Source of the DNA: Amycolatopsis bullii | GTDB lineage: Bacteria; Actinomycetota; Actinomycetes; Mycobacteriales; Pseudonocardiaceae | Reading direction: 5' to 3' | DNA length: 64,000 nt | Assembly (NCBI RefSeq): GCF_014654205.1 | Contig: NZ_BNAW01000005.1 | Span: 248,001 to 312,000 of the forward strand | Shown: positions 17,601 to 25,990 of the stretch, in pieces | Layout: each line of letters opens with the position of its first letter | Position numbering within the stretch: position 1 is the first letter of the stretch | The notes under the pieces: generated by a model | The model's input: only the letters and a program-made list of their open reading frames with translations | Told to the model about the DNA's origin: nothing | Databases searched by the model: none | Made by a program: the position numbers and the translations under genes

Positions 17601-18250
17601 ACGGCACCACGATGAGCAAGTCGCGGATCGCCTACGAGTGGATCAAGGCCCGGATCGCCGACGGCACCTTCTCCCCCGGCTACCGCCTGGTCCTCGGCCA
17701 GCTCGCCCAGGAGCTCGGCGTCAGCGTGGTGCCGGTCCGCGAGGCGATCAGGCTGCTGGAGGCCGAGGGCCTGGTGACCTTCGAGCGCAACGTCGGCGCC
17801 CAGGTCGCGATGGTCGACGAGAGCGAGTACCAGCACACGATGCAGACCCTCGCCCTGGTCGAGGGCTACGCCGCCGCGCTCGCCGCGCCGGTCCTCCCGC
17901 CGGGCACGCTGGCGAAGGCCCGCGCGCTGAACACCGAGCTGGCCGGCTGCCTCGGCGACTTCGAACCCGCGAAGTTCACCGGCCTCAACCGCGACTTCCA
18001 CGCCGTGCTGTTCGAAGCCTGTCCCAACCCGCAGGTCCTCGACCTCGTCCGCCGCGGCTGGGACCGGCTCGGCCGCCTGCGCAGCTCGACCTTCAGCTTC
18101 GTGCCCGGCCGCGCCCGCGAGTCGGTCGCCGAGCACGAAACCATCCTCGGCCTGCTCGAACGCGGCGCGCCGGGCCCGGAGATCGAACAGGCCGTCCGCG
18201 CCCACCGGCTGGCCACCCTGGACGCCTACCTCGCCCACCGCCGCCACTGA
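17582..18250 (+). CDS. GntR-family transcriptional regulator (FCD type)
   Basis: A 222-residue regulator: an N-terminal winged helix-turn-helix (YEWIKARIADGTFSPGYRL, LAQELGVSVVPVREAIRLLE, GLVTFERNVGAQVA) and an all-helical FCD ligand domain with NRDFHAVLFEACPN and EHETILGLLERG. The ATG at 17582 is backed by GGGAGG 8 nt upstream and lies inside the end of the FAH-RraA gene. Being inside the catabolic operon, it is probably its local repressor responding to a pathway acid; the AT-rich palindrome at 16131 is a candidate site. Confidence 0.9.
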   Translation: MAREPVNGTTMSKSRIAYEWIKARIADGTFSPGYRLVLGQLAQELGVSVVPVREAIRLLEAEGLVTFERNVGAQVAMVDESEYQHTMQTLALVEGYAAALAAPVLPPGTLAKARALNTELAGCLGDFEPAKFTGLNRDFHAVLFEACPNPQVLDLVRRGWDRLGRLRSSTFSFVPGRARESVAEHETILGLLERGAPGPEIEQAVRAHRLATLDAYLAHRRH

Positions 18251-18267
18251 CGCACGAAGGGAAACCC

Positions 18268-19215
18268 ATGCGATTCCGCTCCGACCCCCGGGCCATCCGC
18301 GGGTCGATCGCGCCCCTGATGACGCCGTTCACCGCCGAGGGGGCCGTCGACCACGACGGCCTGAAGAACCTGGTGCGCTGGCAGCTGGCTTCGGGCACGC
18401 ACGGCATCTCGATCGGCGGTTCCACCGGCGAGCCCGGCTCCCAGACGGTGGCCGAACGCGCCGAGGCGATCCGGACGGTGGCCGCCGAGGTCGGCGACCG
18501 CGTCCCGTTCGTCCCCGGAACCGGCTCGGCGAAGCTCGACGAAACCCTGGAACTCACGGCGGCCGCGCGCGCCGCCGGGATCGACGCGGCGCTGGTCATC
18601 ACGCCGTACTACGCGCGGCCGACCCAGGACGCCCTGTTCGTCTGGTACCGCACGGTCTGCCGCGAGTTCCCGGACCTGCCGATCATCGCCTACAACGTGC
18701 CGAGCCGGACCGCGGTCGACCTCGCACCCGAGACCGTCGCGCGGCTCTACCGCTCGTGCGACAACTTCGCCGGGATCAAGGAGACGACGAAGGACTTCGA
18801 GCACTTCTCGCGGGTGCTGCACCTGTGCGGCCGCGACCTGGTCGTGTGGTCCGGGATCGAGCTGCTCTGCCTGCCGCTGCTGGCCCTCGGCGGCGCCGGG
18901 TTCGTCAGCGCGACGGCCAACATCGCCCCGGCCGCGTGCGCCGAGATGTACACGGCCTGGCAGGCCGGTGACCACGAGCGCGCCCGCGAGCTCCACTACG
19001 GCCTGCACCCGCTGGTCGACCTGCTGTTCGTCGAAACCAATCCGGCGCCCGGGAAGTGGGTCCTGGAGCAGCGCGGGCTGATCGCGTCCGGGCACGTGCG
19101 GCCGCCGCTGATCCCGCCGACCGAATCCGGCCTCGCCCGGATCAAGGACCTCATGGCCGAAGGCGCGCAGTACCTCACGCCGGCCGACGGCTACACCGTG
19201 GAAGGAAAGCCATGA
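18268..19215 (+). CDS. DapA-family class I aldolase/hydratase-aldolase
   Basis: A 315-residue (beta/alpha)8 protein of the dihydrodipicolinate synthase/N-acetylneuraminate lyase superfamily. It contains GGSTGEPGS, Tyr142 in AYNVPSRT and the Schiff-base Lys171 in AGIKETTKD. True DapA in lysine synthesis has GTTGE, and here the gene is embedded in an aromatic operon. A pyruvate-releasing aldolase or hydratase-aldolase on a meta-cleavage intermediate is therefore more likely. The ATG follows GAAGGGAAA and the 3' end overlaps the next gene by 4 nt. Confidence 0.87.
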   Translation: MRFRSDPRAIRGSIAPLMTPFTAEGAVDHDGLKNLVRWQLASGTHGISIGGSTGEPGSQTVAERAEAIRTVAAEVGDRVPFVPGTGSAKLDETLELTAAARAAGIDAALVITPYYARPTQDALFVWYRTVCREFPDLPIIAYNVPSRTAVDLAPETVARLYRSCDNFAGIKETTKDFEHFSRVLHLCGRDLVVWSGIELLCLPLLALGGAGFVSATANIAPAACAEMYTAWQAGDHERARELHYGLHPLVDLLFVETNPAPGKWVLEQRGLIASGHVRPPLIPPTESGLARIKDLMAEGAQYLTPADGYTVEGKP

Positions 19216-20717
19216 GCCACCACGTCCCGGACGGACTGCCGGGCGAGCTGAAGCACTACATCGGCGGCGAGCTCGTCGACAGCGTCTCGGGCAAGACGTT
19301 CGACGTCCTCGACCCGGTGTCGAACACGCCCTACGTGACCGCCGCCGCGGGCCGGGCCGAGGACGTCGACCGCGCGGTCGCGGCGGCGCGTCAGGCGTTC
19401 ACCGACGGTCCGTGGCCGCGGATGCTGCCGCGAGCGCGGGCGCGCGTGCTGAACAAGATCGCCGACGCCGTCGAAGCCCAGGACGCCCGCCTCGCCGAGC
19501 TGGAAACGTTCGACACCGGCCTGCCGATCACCCAGGCGCTCGGCCAGGCGCAGCGCGCGGCGGAGAACTTCCGGTTCTTCGCCGACCTCGTCGTCGCCCA
19601 GGCCGACGACACCTACCAGGTGCCCGGGCGGCAGGTGAACTACGTGCACCGCAAGCCGGTCGGCGTCGCCGGGTTGATCACGCCGTGGAACACGCCGTTC
19701 ATGCTCGAGAGCTGGAAGCTCGCGCCGGCACTGGCCTCCGGCTGCACGGTGGTGCTCAAGCCGGCCGAGTTCACGCCGCTCTCGGCGAGCCTGTGGGCGG
19801 GGATCTTCGCCGAGGCGGGGCTGCCGGACGGCGTGTTCAACCTCGTCAACGGCTTCGGTGAGGAAGCGGGTGACGCGCTGGTCAAGCACCCGGACGTGCC
19901 GCTGATCTCGTTCACCGGCGAGACCACGACCGGGCAGACGATCTACCGCAACTGCGCGGCGCACCTCAAGGGCATGTCGATGGAGCTGGGCGGCAAGTCC
20001 CCGGCGATCGTCTTCGCCGACGCCGACCTCGACGCGGCACTGGACTCGACACTGTTCGGCGTGTTCTCCCTCAACGGCGAACGCTGCACCGCCGGCAGCC
20101 GGATCCTCGTCGAACGGTCGATCTACGACGAGTTCTGCGCGCGATACGCGGAACGGGCCGCGAACATCGTCGTGGGCGACCCGCACGACCCGGCCACCGA
20201 GGTCGGCGCGCTGGTGCACCCCGAGCACTACGACAAGGTGATGAGCTACGTCGAGCTGGGCAAGACCGAAGGCCGGCTGCTCGCCGGCGGCGGCCGTCCG
20301 TCCGGTTTGGACACCGGGAACTACGTGGCGCCGACGGTGTTCGCCGACGTCCCGTCGACCGCGCGGATCTTCCAGGAGGAAATCTTCGGCCCGGTGGTCG
20401 CCCTGACGCCGTTCGACACCGAGGCCGAAGCCCTCGCGCTCGCCAACGACGTCAAGTACGGCCTGGCCGCGTACCTGTGGACGTCCGATCTGACGCGGGC
20501 GCACACCTTCGCGCAGTCGGTCGAAGCCGGGATGGTCTGGCTGAACTCGCACAACGTCCGCGACCTGCGGACGCCGTTCGGCGGGGTCAAGGCGTCCGGC
20601 CTCGGCCACGAAGGCGGCTACCGCTCCCTCGACTTCTACACCGATCAGCAGGCCATCCACGTCTCACTCGGGCCGGTGCACACGGCCCGGTTCGGCGCCG
20701 GGAAGGAAACCGCATGA
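19212..20717 (+). CDS. hpaE: 5-carboxymethyl-2-hydroxymuconate semialdehyde dehydrogenase
   Basis: A 501-residue aldehyde dehydrogenase with ITPWNTPFMLESWKLAPAL, MELGGKSPAIVFADAD and the catalytic Cys in NGERCTAGSR, matching the HpaE/HpcC group. The ATG overlaps the aldolase stop (ATGA) and its own stop overlaps the dioxygenase start, so the three are translationally coupled. It oxidises the semialdehyde made by the adjacent ring-cleavage dioxygenase to the dicarboxylate. The pathway name rests on the HpaD neighbour as well as on sequence. Confidence 0.9.
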   Translation: MSHHVPDGLPGELKHYIGGELVDSVSGKTFDVLDPVSNTPYVTAAAGRAEDVDRAVAAARQAFTDGPWPRMLPRARARVLNKIADAVEAQDARLAELETFDTGLPITQALGQAQRAAENFRFFADLVVAQADDTYQVPGRQVNYVHRKPVGVAGLITPWNTPFMLESWKLAPALASGCTVVLKPAEFTPLSASLWAGIFAEAGLPDGVFNLVNGFGEEAGDALVKHPDVPLISFTGETTTGQTIYRNCAAHLKGMSMELGGKSPAIVFADADLDAALDSTLFGVFSLNGERCTAGSRILVERSIYDEFCARYAERAANIVVGDPHDPATEVGALVHPEHYDKVMSYVELGKTEGRLLAGGGRPSGLDTGNYVAPTVFADVPSTARIFQEEIFGPVVALTPFDTEAEALALANDVKYGLAAYLWTSDLTRAHTFAQSVEAGMVWLNSHNVRDLRTPFGGVKASGLGHEGGYRSLDFYTDQQAIHVSLGPVHTARFGAGKETA

Positions 20718-21757
20718 CCGCCACCCCGCCGGACGTCATCCGCTGCGCGTACGCCGAACTCGTCGTCACGGACCTGGCCGCGTCGCGGGCGTTCTACGTC
20801 GACGTGCTGGGACTCGTCGTCACCCACGAAGACTCCTCCGCGCTGTACCTGAGGGCGTTCGAGGAGTACCTGCACCACTCGCTGGTGCTGCGCAAGGGCC
20901 CGGAACCCGCGCTGGGCGTGCTGGCCTACCGGGTGCGGACCCCGGCCGACCTCGAGCTGGCCGAGGCGTACTACCGCGGGCTCGGCTGCCCGGTCACCCG
21001 GCGGCCGGCCGGCGCCACCCGCGGCATCGGCGAGGCGGTGCGTGTGCTCGACCCGCTCGGGTTCCCGGTCGAGTTCTTCCACGAGGCCGAGCACGTCGAG
21101 CGGTTCACCCAGCGCTACGACGTCCACGGCGCCGGCGCACTGTCGCGGCTGGACCACTTCAACCTGGACACCCCGGACGTCCCGGCGGCCCGGAAGTACT
21201 ACGAGGGCCTGGGTTTCCGCGTCTCGGAGGACATCCAGGACGCCGAGGGCACGGTGTACGCGGCCTGGATGTTCCGCAAGCCGACGGTCCACGACGTGGC
21301 CTTGACCGGCGGCGACGGCCCGCGGCTGCACCACATCGCGTTCGCCTCGCACGAGCGGCACCAGATCCTGCACATCTGCGACCACCTGGGCGCGCTGCGG
21401 AAGTCCGGGATGATCGAGCGCGGACCGGGCCGGCACGGCGTGTCGAACGCTTTCTACCTCTACGTCCGCGACCCGGACGGGCACCGCATCGAGATCTACA
21501 CGCACGACTACTACACCGGCGACCCGGACAACCCGGTGATCACCTGGGACGTCCACGACAACCAGCGCCGCGACTGGTGGGGCAACCCGGTGGTGCCGAG
21601 CTGGTACACCGACGCGTCGGTCGTGCTCGACCTCGACGGGCACGTCCAGCCGGTCGTCGAACGGGCCGAGCCGCGCGAAGCCGACGTCACCATCGGCGCG
21701 GACGGCTTCTCATACACGTCGGGGCAGGCGGAATTCAAGCTCGGCGAGCAGGTCTGA
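20714..21757 (+). CDS. hpaD: Homoprotocatechuate (3,4-dihydroxyphenylacetate) 2,3-dioxygenase
   Basis: A 347-residue extradiol dioxygenase of the vicinal-oxygen-chelate fold. The metal ligands are His148 (LDHFN), His207 (LHHIAF) and Glu260 (HRIEIYT). Second-sphere residues also line up with the well-studied Brevibacterium enzyme: His193, His241 and Tyr250 in HGVSNAFYLY, all at a constant offset of seven. It opens the catechol ring of homoprotocatechuate proximal to the side chain. The ATG overlaps the hpaE stop. Product goes to HpaE. Confidence 0.94.
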   Translation: MTATPPDVIRCAYAELVVTDLAASRAFYVDVLGLVVTHEDSSALYLRAFEEYLHHSLVLRKGPEPALGVLAYRVRTPADLELAEAYYRGLGCPVTRRPAGATRGIGEAVRVLDPLGFPVEFFHEAEHVERFTQRYDVHGAGALSRLDHFNLDTPDVPAARKYYEGLGFRVSEDIQDAEGTVYAAWMFRKPTVHDVALTGGDGPRLHHIAFASHERHQILHICDHLGALRKSGMIERGPGRHGVSNAFYLYVRDPDGHRIEIYTHDYYTGDPDNPVITWDVHDNQRRDWWGNPVVPSWYTDASVVLDLDGHVQPVVERAEPREADVTIGADGFSYTSGQAEFKLGEQV

Positions 21758-21812
21758 CTCCCGAGCCGATCGTGCAGGGACAAAAGACGGTCCTGTCAAC
21801 CAAGGAGGAGCC

Positions 21813-23294
21813 ATGAGCGGATCGGGTCCCGGGCAGGACAGCACCTCGCTCGCCGAGAACGTCCTGGGTGTGCCCGGCATCGTGTTCCTGGTGCTGGCCG
21901 CGGTGGCGCCGCTGACCGGGATGGTCGTGATCGCGGCCATCGGCATCGCCGTCGGCAACGGCGGCGGCATGGTCGCCGCGTTCGTCCTCGCCACGGTCGT
22001 GCTGCTGCTGTTCGCCGTCGGCTACGCCCAGATGTCGAAGGTCCTGACCAGCGCGGGCGGTTTCTACGCCTACGTCGTCAAGGGCCTGGGCAAGGCCATG
22101 GGCCTGGTCGCCGGGTTCGTCGCGATGCTCGGCTACAACTGCTTCGTCGCCGGCGCCATCGGCACCAGCGGCTTCTTCACCGGCACGGTCCTCAAGGACG
22201 TCTTCGGCGTGGACCTCGACTGGATCGTGTGGAGCGCGGTCTCGGTCGTGCTGGTCTTCCTGCTCAGCCGGCGCGGCATCGACGTCAGCGCGAAGGTCCT
22301 CGGCGTCTCCCTGGTCCTCGAGGTGTCCATCCTGCTGGTCATGGACTTCAGCGTGCTTTTCCGGCACGGCTTCTCCTTCGCCGTCTTCACTCCGTCCGTC
22401 ATGCTCCAGGGCGCGAGCGGGCTGGCGTTGCTGTTCGCCGCGAACGCCTTCATCGGCTTCGAAGCGACCGCCCTGTTCGGCGAAGAAGCGAAGAACCCCC
22501 AGCGGACGATCCCGCGGGCGACCTACATCGCCATCGGCTTCATCGGGGTCTTCGCCGCCTTCACCACCTGGGCCGTGGTCACCGCGATCGGCGTGGCACG
22601 GGCCCAGGACGTCGCCACCGCGCACCTGTCCACCGGGGACCTGGTGTTCTCGGTGTCGCAGGACTACCTCGGCGACGTGCTGACCAAGGTGATGATGCTG
22701 CTGCTCGTGGTCAGCCTGTTCGCGGCCCTGCTGGCCCTGCACAACTCGGCGACCCGCTACCTCTACGCACTCGGCCGGGTCGGCGTCCTGCCGCGGCTGC
22801 TGGGCCACACCCGCGCCCGCACCGGCGCCCCCCAGCACGCCGCCCTCGCCCAGCTGGTCTTCGGCTCGGTGGTGGCGCTGCTGTTCCGGCTCGCCGGACT
22901 CGACCCGGTCGCCGACCTCACGGCCAGCATGACCGGCTTCGGCACGCTCGCCATCCTCGCCCTGCAACTCCTCGCGGCGCTGGCAATCCTGGTCCACTTC
23001 CGCCGCACCCGCGACCCCCGGCTCACCCGGACGCTGATCGCGCCCGGCCTGGGTGCGGTGGGCCTCGGGCTCATCGTGACCCTGGCGATCATCAACTTCC
23101 CCACCCTGGCCGGCTCCAGCAACGGCCTCGTCCCCCAGCTGCCCTGGCTGCTCCTGATCGTCGCCCTGGCCGGGCTGGTGGTCGCCGCATGGCTGCGCCA
23201 GCGCCGCCCGGCCGTCTACCAGGCCCTGGACACCGACCTCGAACGCCAACCGGCCACCACCCCCGCCGGACACACCATGGAGGAAACCGCGTGA
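21813..23294 (+). CDS. APC-family amino acid/amine permease
   Basis: A 493-residue transporter with about 12 hydrophobic segments, the APC-type start (GVPGIVFLVLAAVAPLTGM) and the conserved cytoplasmic FGEEAKNPQRTIPRATY loop. The ATG follows AAGGAGGAGCC. It lies 55 nt after hpaD and overlaps the MoaF-like gene by 4 nt. In this operon it probably imports an aromatic amine, amino acid or acid that feeds homoprotocatechuate. Confidence 0.9.
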   Translation: MSGSGPGQDSTSLAENVLGVPGIVFLVLAAVAPLTGMVVIAAIGIAVGNGGGMVAAFVLATVVLLLFAVGYAQMSKVLTSAGGFYAYVVKGLGKAMGLVAGFVAMLGYNCFVAGAIGTSGFFTGTVLKDVFGVDLDWIVWSAVSVVLVFLLSRRGIDVSAKVLGVSLVLEVSILLVMDFSVLFRHGFSFAVFTPSVMLQGASGLALLFAANAFIGFEATALFGEEAKNPQRTIPRATYIAIGFIGVFAAFTTWAVVTAIGVARAQDVATAHLSTGDLVFSVSQDYLGDVLTKVMMLLLVVSLFAALLALHNSATRYLYALGRVGVLPRLLGHTRARTGAPQHAALAQLVFGSVVALLFRLAGLDPVADLTASMTGFGTLAILALQLLAALAILVHFRRTRDPRLTRTLIAPGLGAVGLGLIVTLAIINFPTLAGSSNGLVPQLPWLLLIVALAGLVVAAWLRQRRPAVYQALDTDLERQPATTPAGHTMEETA

Positions 23295-24127
23295 CCGACC
23301 TCTCCGACACCGCGAACTGGCTGCCCCTCGACGGGCTCGAATCCGGCTTCGACGCCAACAAGGCGGAGCCTTCGACCGCGCTGGCCGACCGCGAAATCGT
23401 GGTCACCGACGACCGGGGCACCCGGATCACCCACCGCTTCGGCGCCGACACGGTCGGCTGGGACTACGCCCCCGGCGACACGGACCCGCTCCCGGCGGCC
23501 ACCGGGACGGACCACTACGAAGCTTTCGACGTCGCCGAAGGACTCGTCTACGCGCAGTTCCACCACACGCACGAGCCGAACGAAGCGGTCAGCCTCTTCC
23601 TCGACTTCACCACCGGGCACACCCTTTCGGTGATCACCACGATCGCCGAGCCGCAGCCGGGCCGGACCCGCGTCCGGCAGGTGTTCGTGCCCGGCCACAT
23701 CGACGGGATGCCGGTCAGCGGGCCGGCCCCGGCGCCCACGACCGCGCTGATCGGCCGGCGCGCGCTGTGGGTGTACAGCGAGGACCACGCTTACGAGCAC
23801 GTCTACCTCAGCCCGCAGTGGTACACGTGGCAGTGCCTGGCGGGGCCGGAGCGCGGCCTGGCCGACACCGACGAAAACACCGCCTACCAGCTGCGCCCCG
23901 GCATCTACGTCTTCACCTGGCGGGAGAAGGTGATCCCGTGCGCCGCGGTGACGGTGGCCGATCACCGCAACGCCCACGACCTGCGCTCGCACGGAGCGCT
24001 GTTCGGCTTGGACCAGACCGGCCAGGACACCACGCACTTCACCTTCGGCGCGTTCGGCCGCCTGCTCAGCACCACCGTCCACCCCGCCCACCTCGACCCG
24101 GCACAGCCTGGAGGAGACCGGTCATGA
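23291..24127 (+). CDS. MoaF-like protein
   Basis: A 278-residue protein resembling MoaF of the tyramine-linked moa operon: lipocalin-like halves with FDVAEGLVYAQFHH, repeated VYAQF/YVFTWREKVIPC strands and HFTFGAFGRLLS at the end. The biochemical role of MoaF is not established. The GTG overlaps the permease stop. Co-occurrence with an amine-type permease and HpaD/HpaE supports a link to phenolic amine breakdown. Family call is from motif recognition and moderately sure. Confidence 0.72.
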   Translation: MTDLSDTANWLPLDGLESGFDANKAEPSTALADREIVVTDDRGTRITHRFGADTVGWDYAPGDTDPLPAATGTDHYEAFDVAEGLVYAQFHHTHEPNEAVSLFLDFTTGHTLSVITTIAEPQPGRTRVRQVFVPGHIDGMPVSGPAPAPTTALIGRRALWVYSEDHAYEHVYLSPQWYTWQCLAGPERGLADTDENTAYQLRPGIYVFTWREKVIPCAAVTVADHRNAHDLRSHGALFGLDQTGQDTTHFTFGAFGRLLSTTVHPAHLDPAQPGGDRS

Positions 24128-24133
24128 GGCCGT

Positions 24134-24252
24134 AGCCTCGACGCGTCGGCGACGCCGAGGCGGTCGCGGACTGCGTCGTGCCCGAATGGACAGACGAATC
24201 CATCCAACGCATTGCCGAGCTCGAAGTGAAGCAAGTCGTCGAAGTCGCCTAG
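24134..24252 (+). pseudogene. Possible C-terminal gene remnant
   Basis: An open stretch directly after the MoaF-like stop reads as a coherent tail (PEWTDESIQRIAELEVKQVV) ending at TAG, which overlaps the convergent hydrolase stop. It could be the tail of a lost gene or a very short gene from the GTG at 24180. I do not recognise the family. Confidence 0.25.
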
Positions 24253-25046
24253 CCTGCGTCCGCGAGGTGGCGTCGGAACCACGTGGTCAAACCGGCGTCG
24301 ACCTCGCGAGCCGGCGGCAGCTGGGGTGCGGGCTCGATGCCGGGCTCGTCGGCGAGCGGGTGGGCCAGCTGAGGGATCGACAGCAGTTCGGCCCCATCCC
24401 CTGCCGCGTTGACGAGGTCCAACGCATCGGCGCGCAGCGACGGGTGATCCAGCTCGCCGCTGACGACCAGCAGCGGCGCGCGACCGGCGACGGAACCAGC
24501 CCGGGCAACGAAGTCCAGGCTGTCGACGACCTCCTCGGACTCGGCGTCATAGGGATAGTCGCCCGGGAACAGGCCGACGACGGACCGCATCCGGATGGCG
24601 GCGTTCACGACCGCGCCCGCGAAGACCGGAATGTCGGTGTCGGCGAGAATCCGCAGCGCGACGGCCCCACCCAGCGAGCCACCGAGCACGCCGATCGGGC
24701 CGTCATCGACCGGCAGCTGCGCACGGATCGACTCCAGCGCGGCCGGGAACTCCTCGGTCGCCTGCACGAGGATGGGGTACAGAGCGGCCATCAGGACGTC
24801 CTTGCGGAGAAGCTCCAAACCCGCGTCCATGCTGCCGTCGACCATGCGCGCCCCGCACATCGGCAATCCCAGGTGCACCCGCCAGGCGGGCAGGCCGTTC
24901 ATCGGCAACGCGGCAGCGAACGCAGCGTCCGACCGCGGCGCGTCCAGCATGTGCCAAGTGACGATCAACGGCGCCGGGCCGTCGTCGGCTGGCGGCAGAG
25001 CGGTGAACGGCACGCCGGCCGCCGTGCCCGTGATCGGTGAATGCAT
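24249..25046 (-). CDS. Alpha/beta hydrolase
   Basis: A 265-residue hydrolase with nucleophile elbow GGSLGG, a late Asp in VVSGELDHPS and a His candidate in IPQLAHPLADE. The early strand reads PLIVTWHM with no classical HG motif, as in dienelactone-hydrolase-like and esterase D-like groups. The ATG is at 25046. It faces the catabolic operon tail to tail. Substrate unknown. A perfect 26-nt palindrome lies about 105 nt upstream. Confidence 0.8.
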   Translation of the reverse strand: MHSPITGTAAGVPFTALPPADDGPAPLIVTWHMLDAPRSDAAFAAALPMNGLPAWRVHLGLPMCGARMVDGSMDAGLELLRKDVLMAALYPILVQATEEFPAALESIRAQLPVDDGPIGVLGGSLGGAVALRILADTDIPVFAGAVVNAAIRMRSVVGLFPGDYPYDAESEEVVDSLDFVARAGSVAGRAPLLVVSGELDHPSLRADALDLVNAAGDGAELLSIPQLAHPLADEPGIEPAPQLPPAREVDAGLTTWFRRHLADAG

Positions 25047-25151
25047 GCGGCCACGGTAACGTCTGCGGCAGCGTACTGGGAATCCGTTGCGCTACCAGCG
25101 AAATCAGTGACAGCGACTGGCACGTCTCGTAAAGGTCAGCCACTAGATCAC

Positions 25152-25177
25152 TGTGTTTGCCCAAACGGGCAAACACA
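25152..25177. promoter_or_regulatory. Perfect palindrome TGTGTTTGCCC-AAAC-GGGCAAACACA
   Basis: Eleven-bp arms are exact reverse complements around AAAC. It lies in a 280-nt gene-free, lower-GC stretch (25047-25327) upstream of the hydrolase gene. It could be a regulator site or a hairpin; no T tract is present. The rest of that stretch shows nothing I recognise. Confidence 0.5.
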
Positions 25178-25289
25178 TCCGGCGCGATGCAAGTAAGAAG
25201 AACCAGGCCGTGACACAGTAAACACATAGCGACCCGAGACGGATGGTTTGTCAACGACAGCAGGGCTCGGTCGTCGCAAACATGTAACT

Positions 25290-25520
25290 ACGCATTATCG
25301 CGGGCCGACGGACTAGAGCTTGCCTCCTCAGTCGGTAAAATCAAGGAAGTCTCCCGATTCCGGGAGTTCGTCGAGCCGGACGCGCCGCCGGACTTCACCG
25401 AAGCGGGGTGGGCCTCGCCGGAAGCCAGTGATCTGCTCGCGGTCCTCGGCCCGCGGCTGGTCGGCGTGCCGGCCAACCGCATCCCCGCCTACCTCAAGCG
25501 GCTGGCCGGGCACGGCGCCC
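25290..25520 (+). pseudogene. Fragment of an unidentified plus-strand gene
   Basis: A plus-strand frame without a start shows strong coding bias, with G/C in almost every third position from about 25330 to 25515 (pieces such as REFVEPDAPPDFTEAGWASP and NRIPAYLKRLAGHGARV). It ends where the antisense response-regulator fragment begins, so two gene pieces seem to have been joined head to head. Family not recognised. Confidence 0.4.
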
Positions 25521-25837
25521 GCGTCCAGCCCCGCGACCCGGTCGGCGACCTGATCCCGGGCGGTCAGCATCAGCACCGGCAGATCCCGGCCGGCCGCCCG
25601 CACCGCCGGCAAGTCTCCAACCCGGCCGAGGCTGGGCATCATCACGTCGAGGATGAGCAGATCCGGCGCGTCGGCATCGACCCCGTCGAGCACGGCGAAA
25701 CCGTTGGCGACGGTGCTGGTGTCGTAACCCTCGACCTGGAGCACCCGCTCCAGCGACTCACGGATGGCGGCCTCGTCATCCGCGATCATGATCCGCACGC
25801 CGGCCCGCCCCTTCCCGTCGACGCTTTTGCCGCTCAT
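25500..25837 (-). pseudogene. Truncated OmpR-type response regulator (receiver domain only)
   Basis: The first about 110 codons are a receiver domain: acidic pocket IADDEAA, phospho-acceptor Asp in LLILDVMMP, a Thr in VLMLTARD and then GLDAGA. The conserved DDYLVKPF that should follow, and the whole DNA-binding domain, are missing; the frame runs on as non-homologous sequence to 25328. The break coincides with the plus-strand coding fragment. A deletion is also visible after MMPS (the usual DG-E/V region). The ATG is at 25837. Confidence 0.7.
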
Positions 25838-25990
25838 CCTCCCCGGTCAACCTGAGGCCAGGATTAAAGCGCCGCCGCTGCGGTATCGAGGCCTCCCCAT
25901 CTCTGACCCGCCCCCGGCCGGCGAGCGGTGGGGTCCTGCACCGCGGCCTGGGTCCGGCCCTCGAGCATGAGATCCACGCTCGTCCTTCGG

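Noticed and set aside
18268..19215. Authentic dihydrodipicolinate synthase for lysine synthesis
   Set aside because: It lies inside an aromatic catabolic operon with overlaps on its 3' side, and its loop reads GGSTGE rather than GTTGE.
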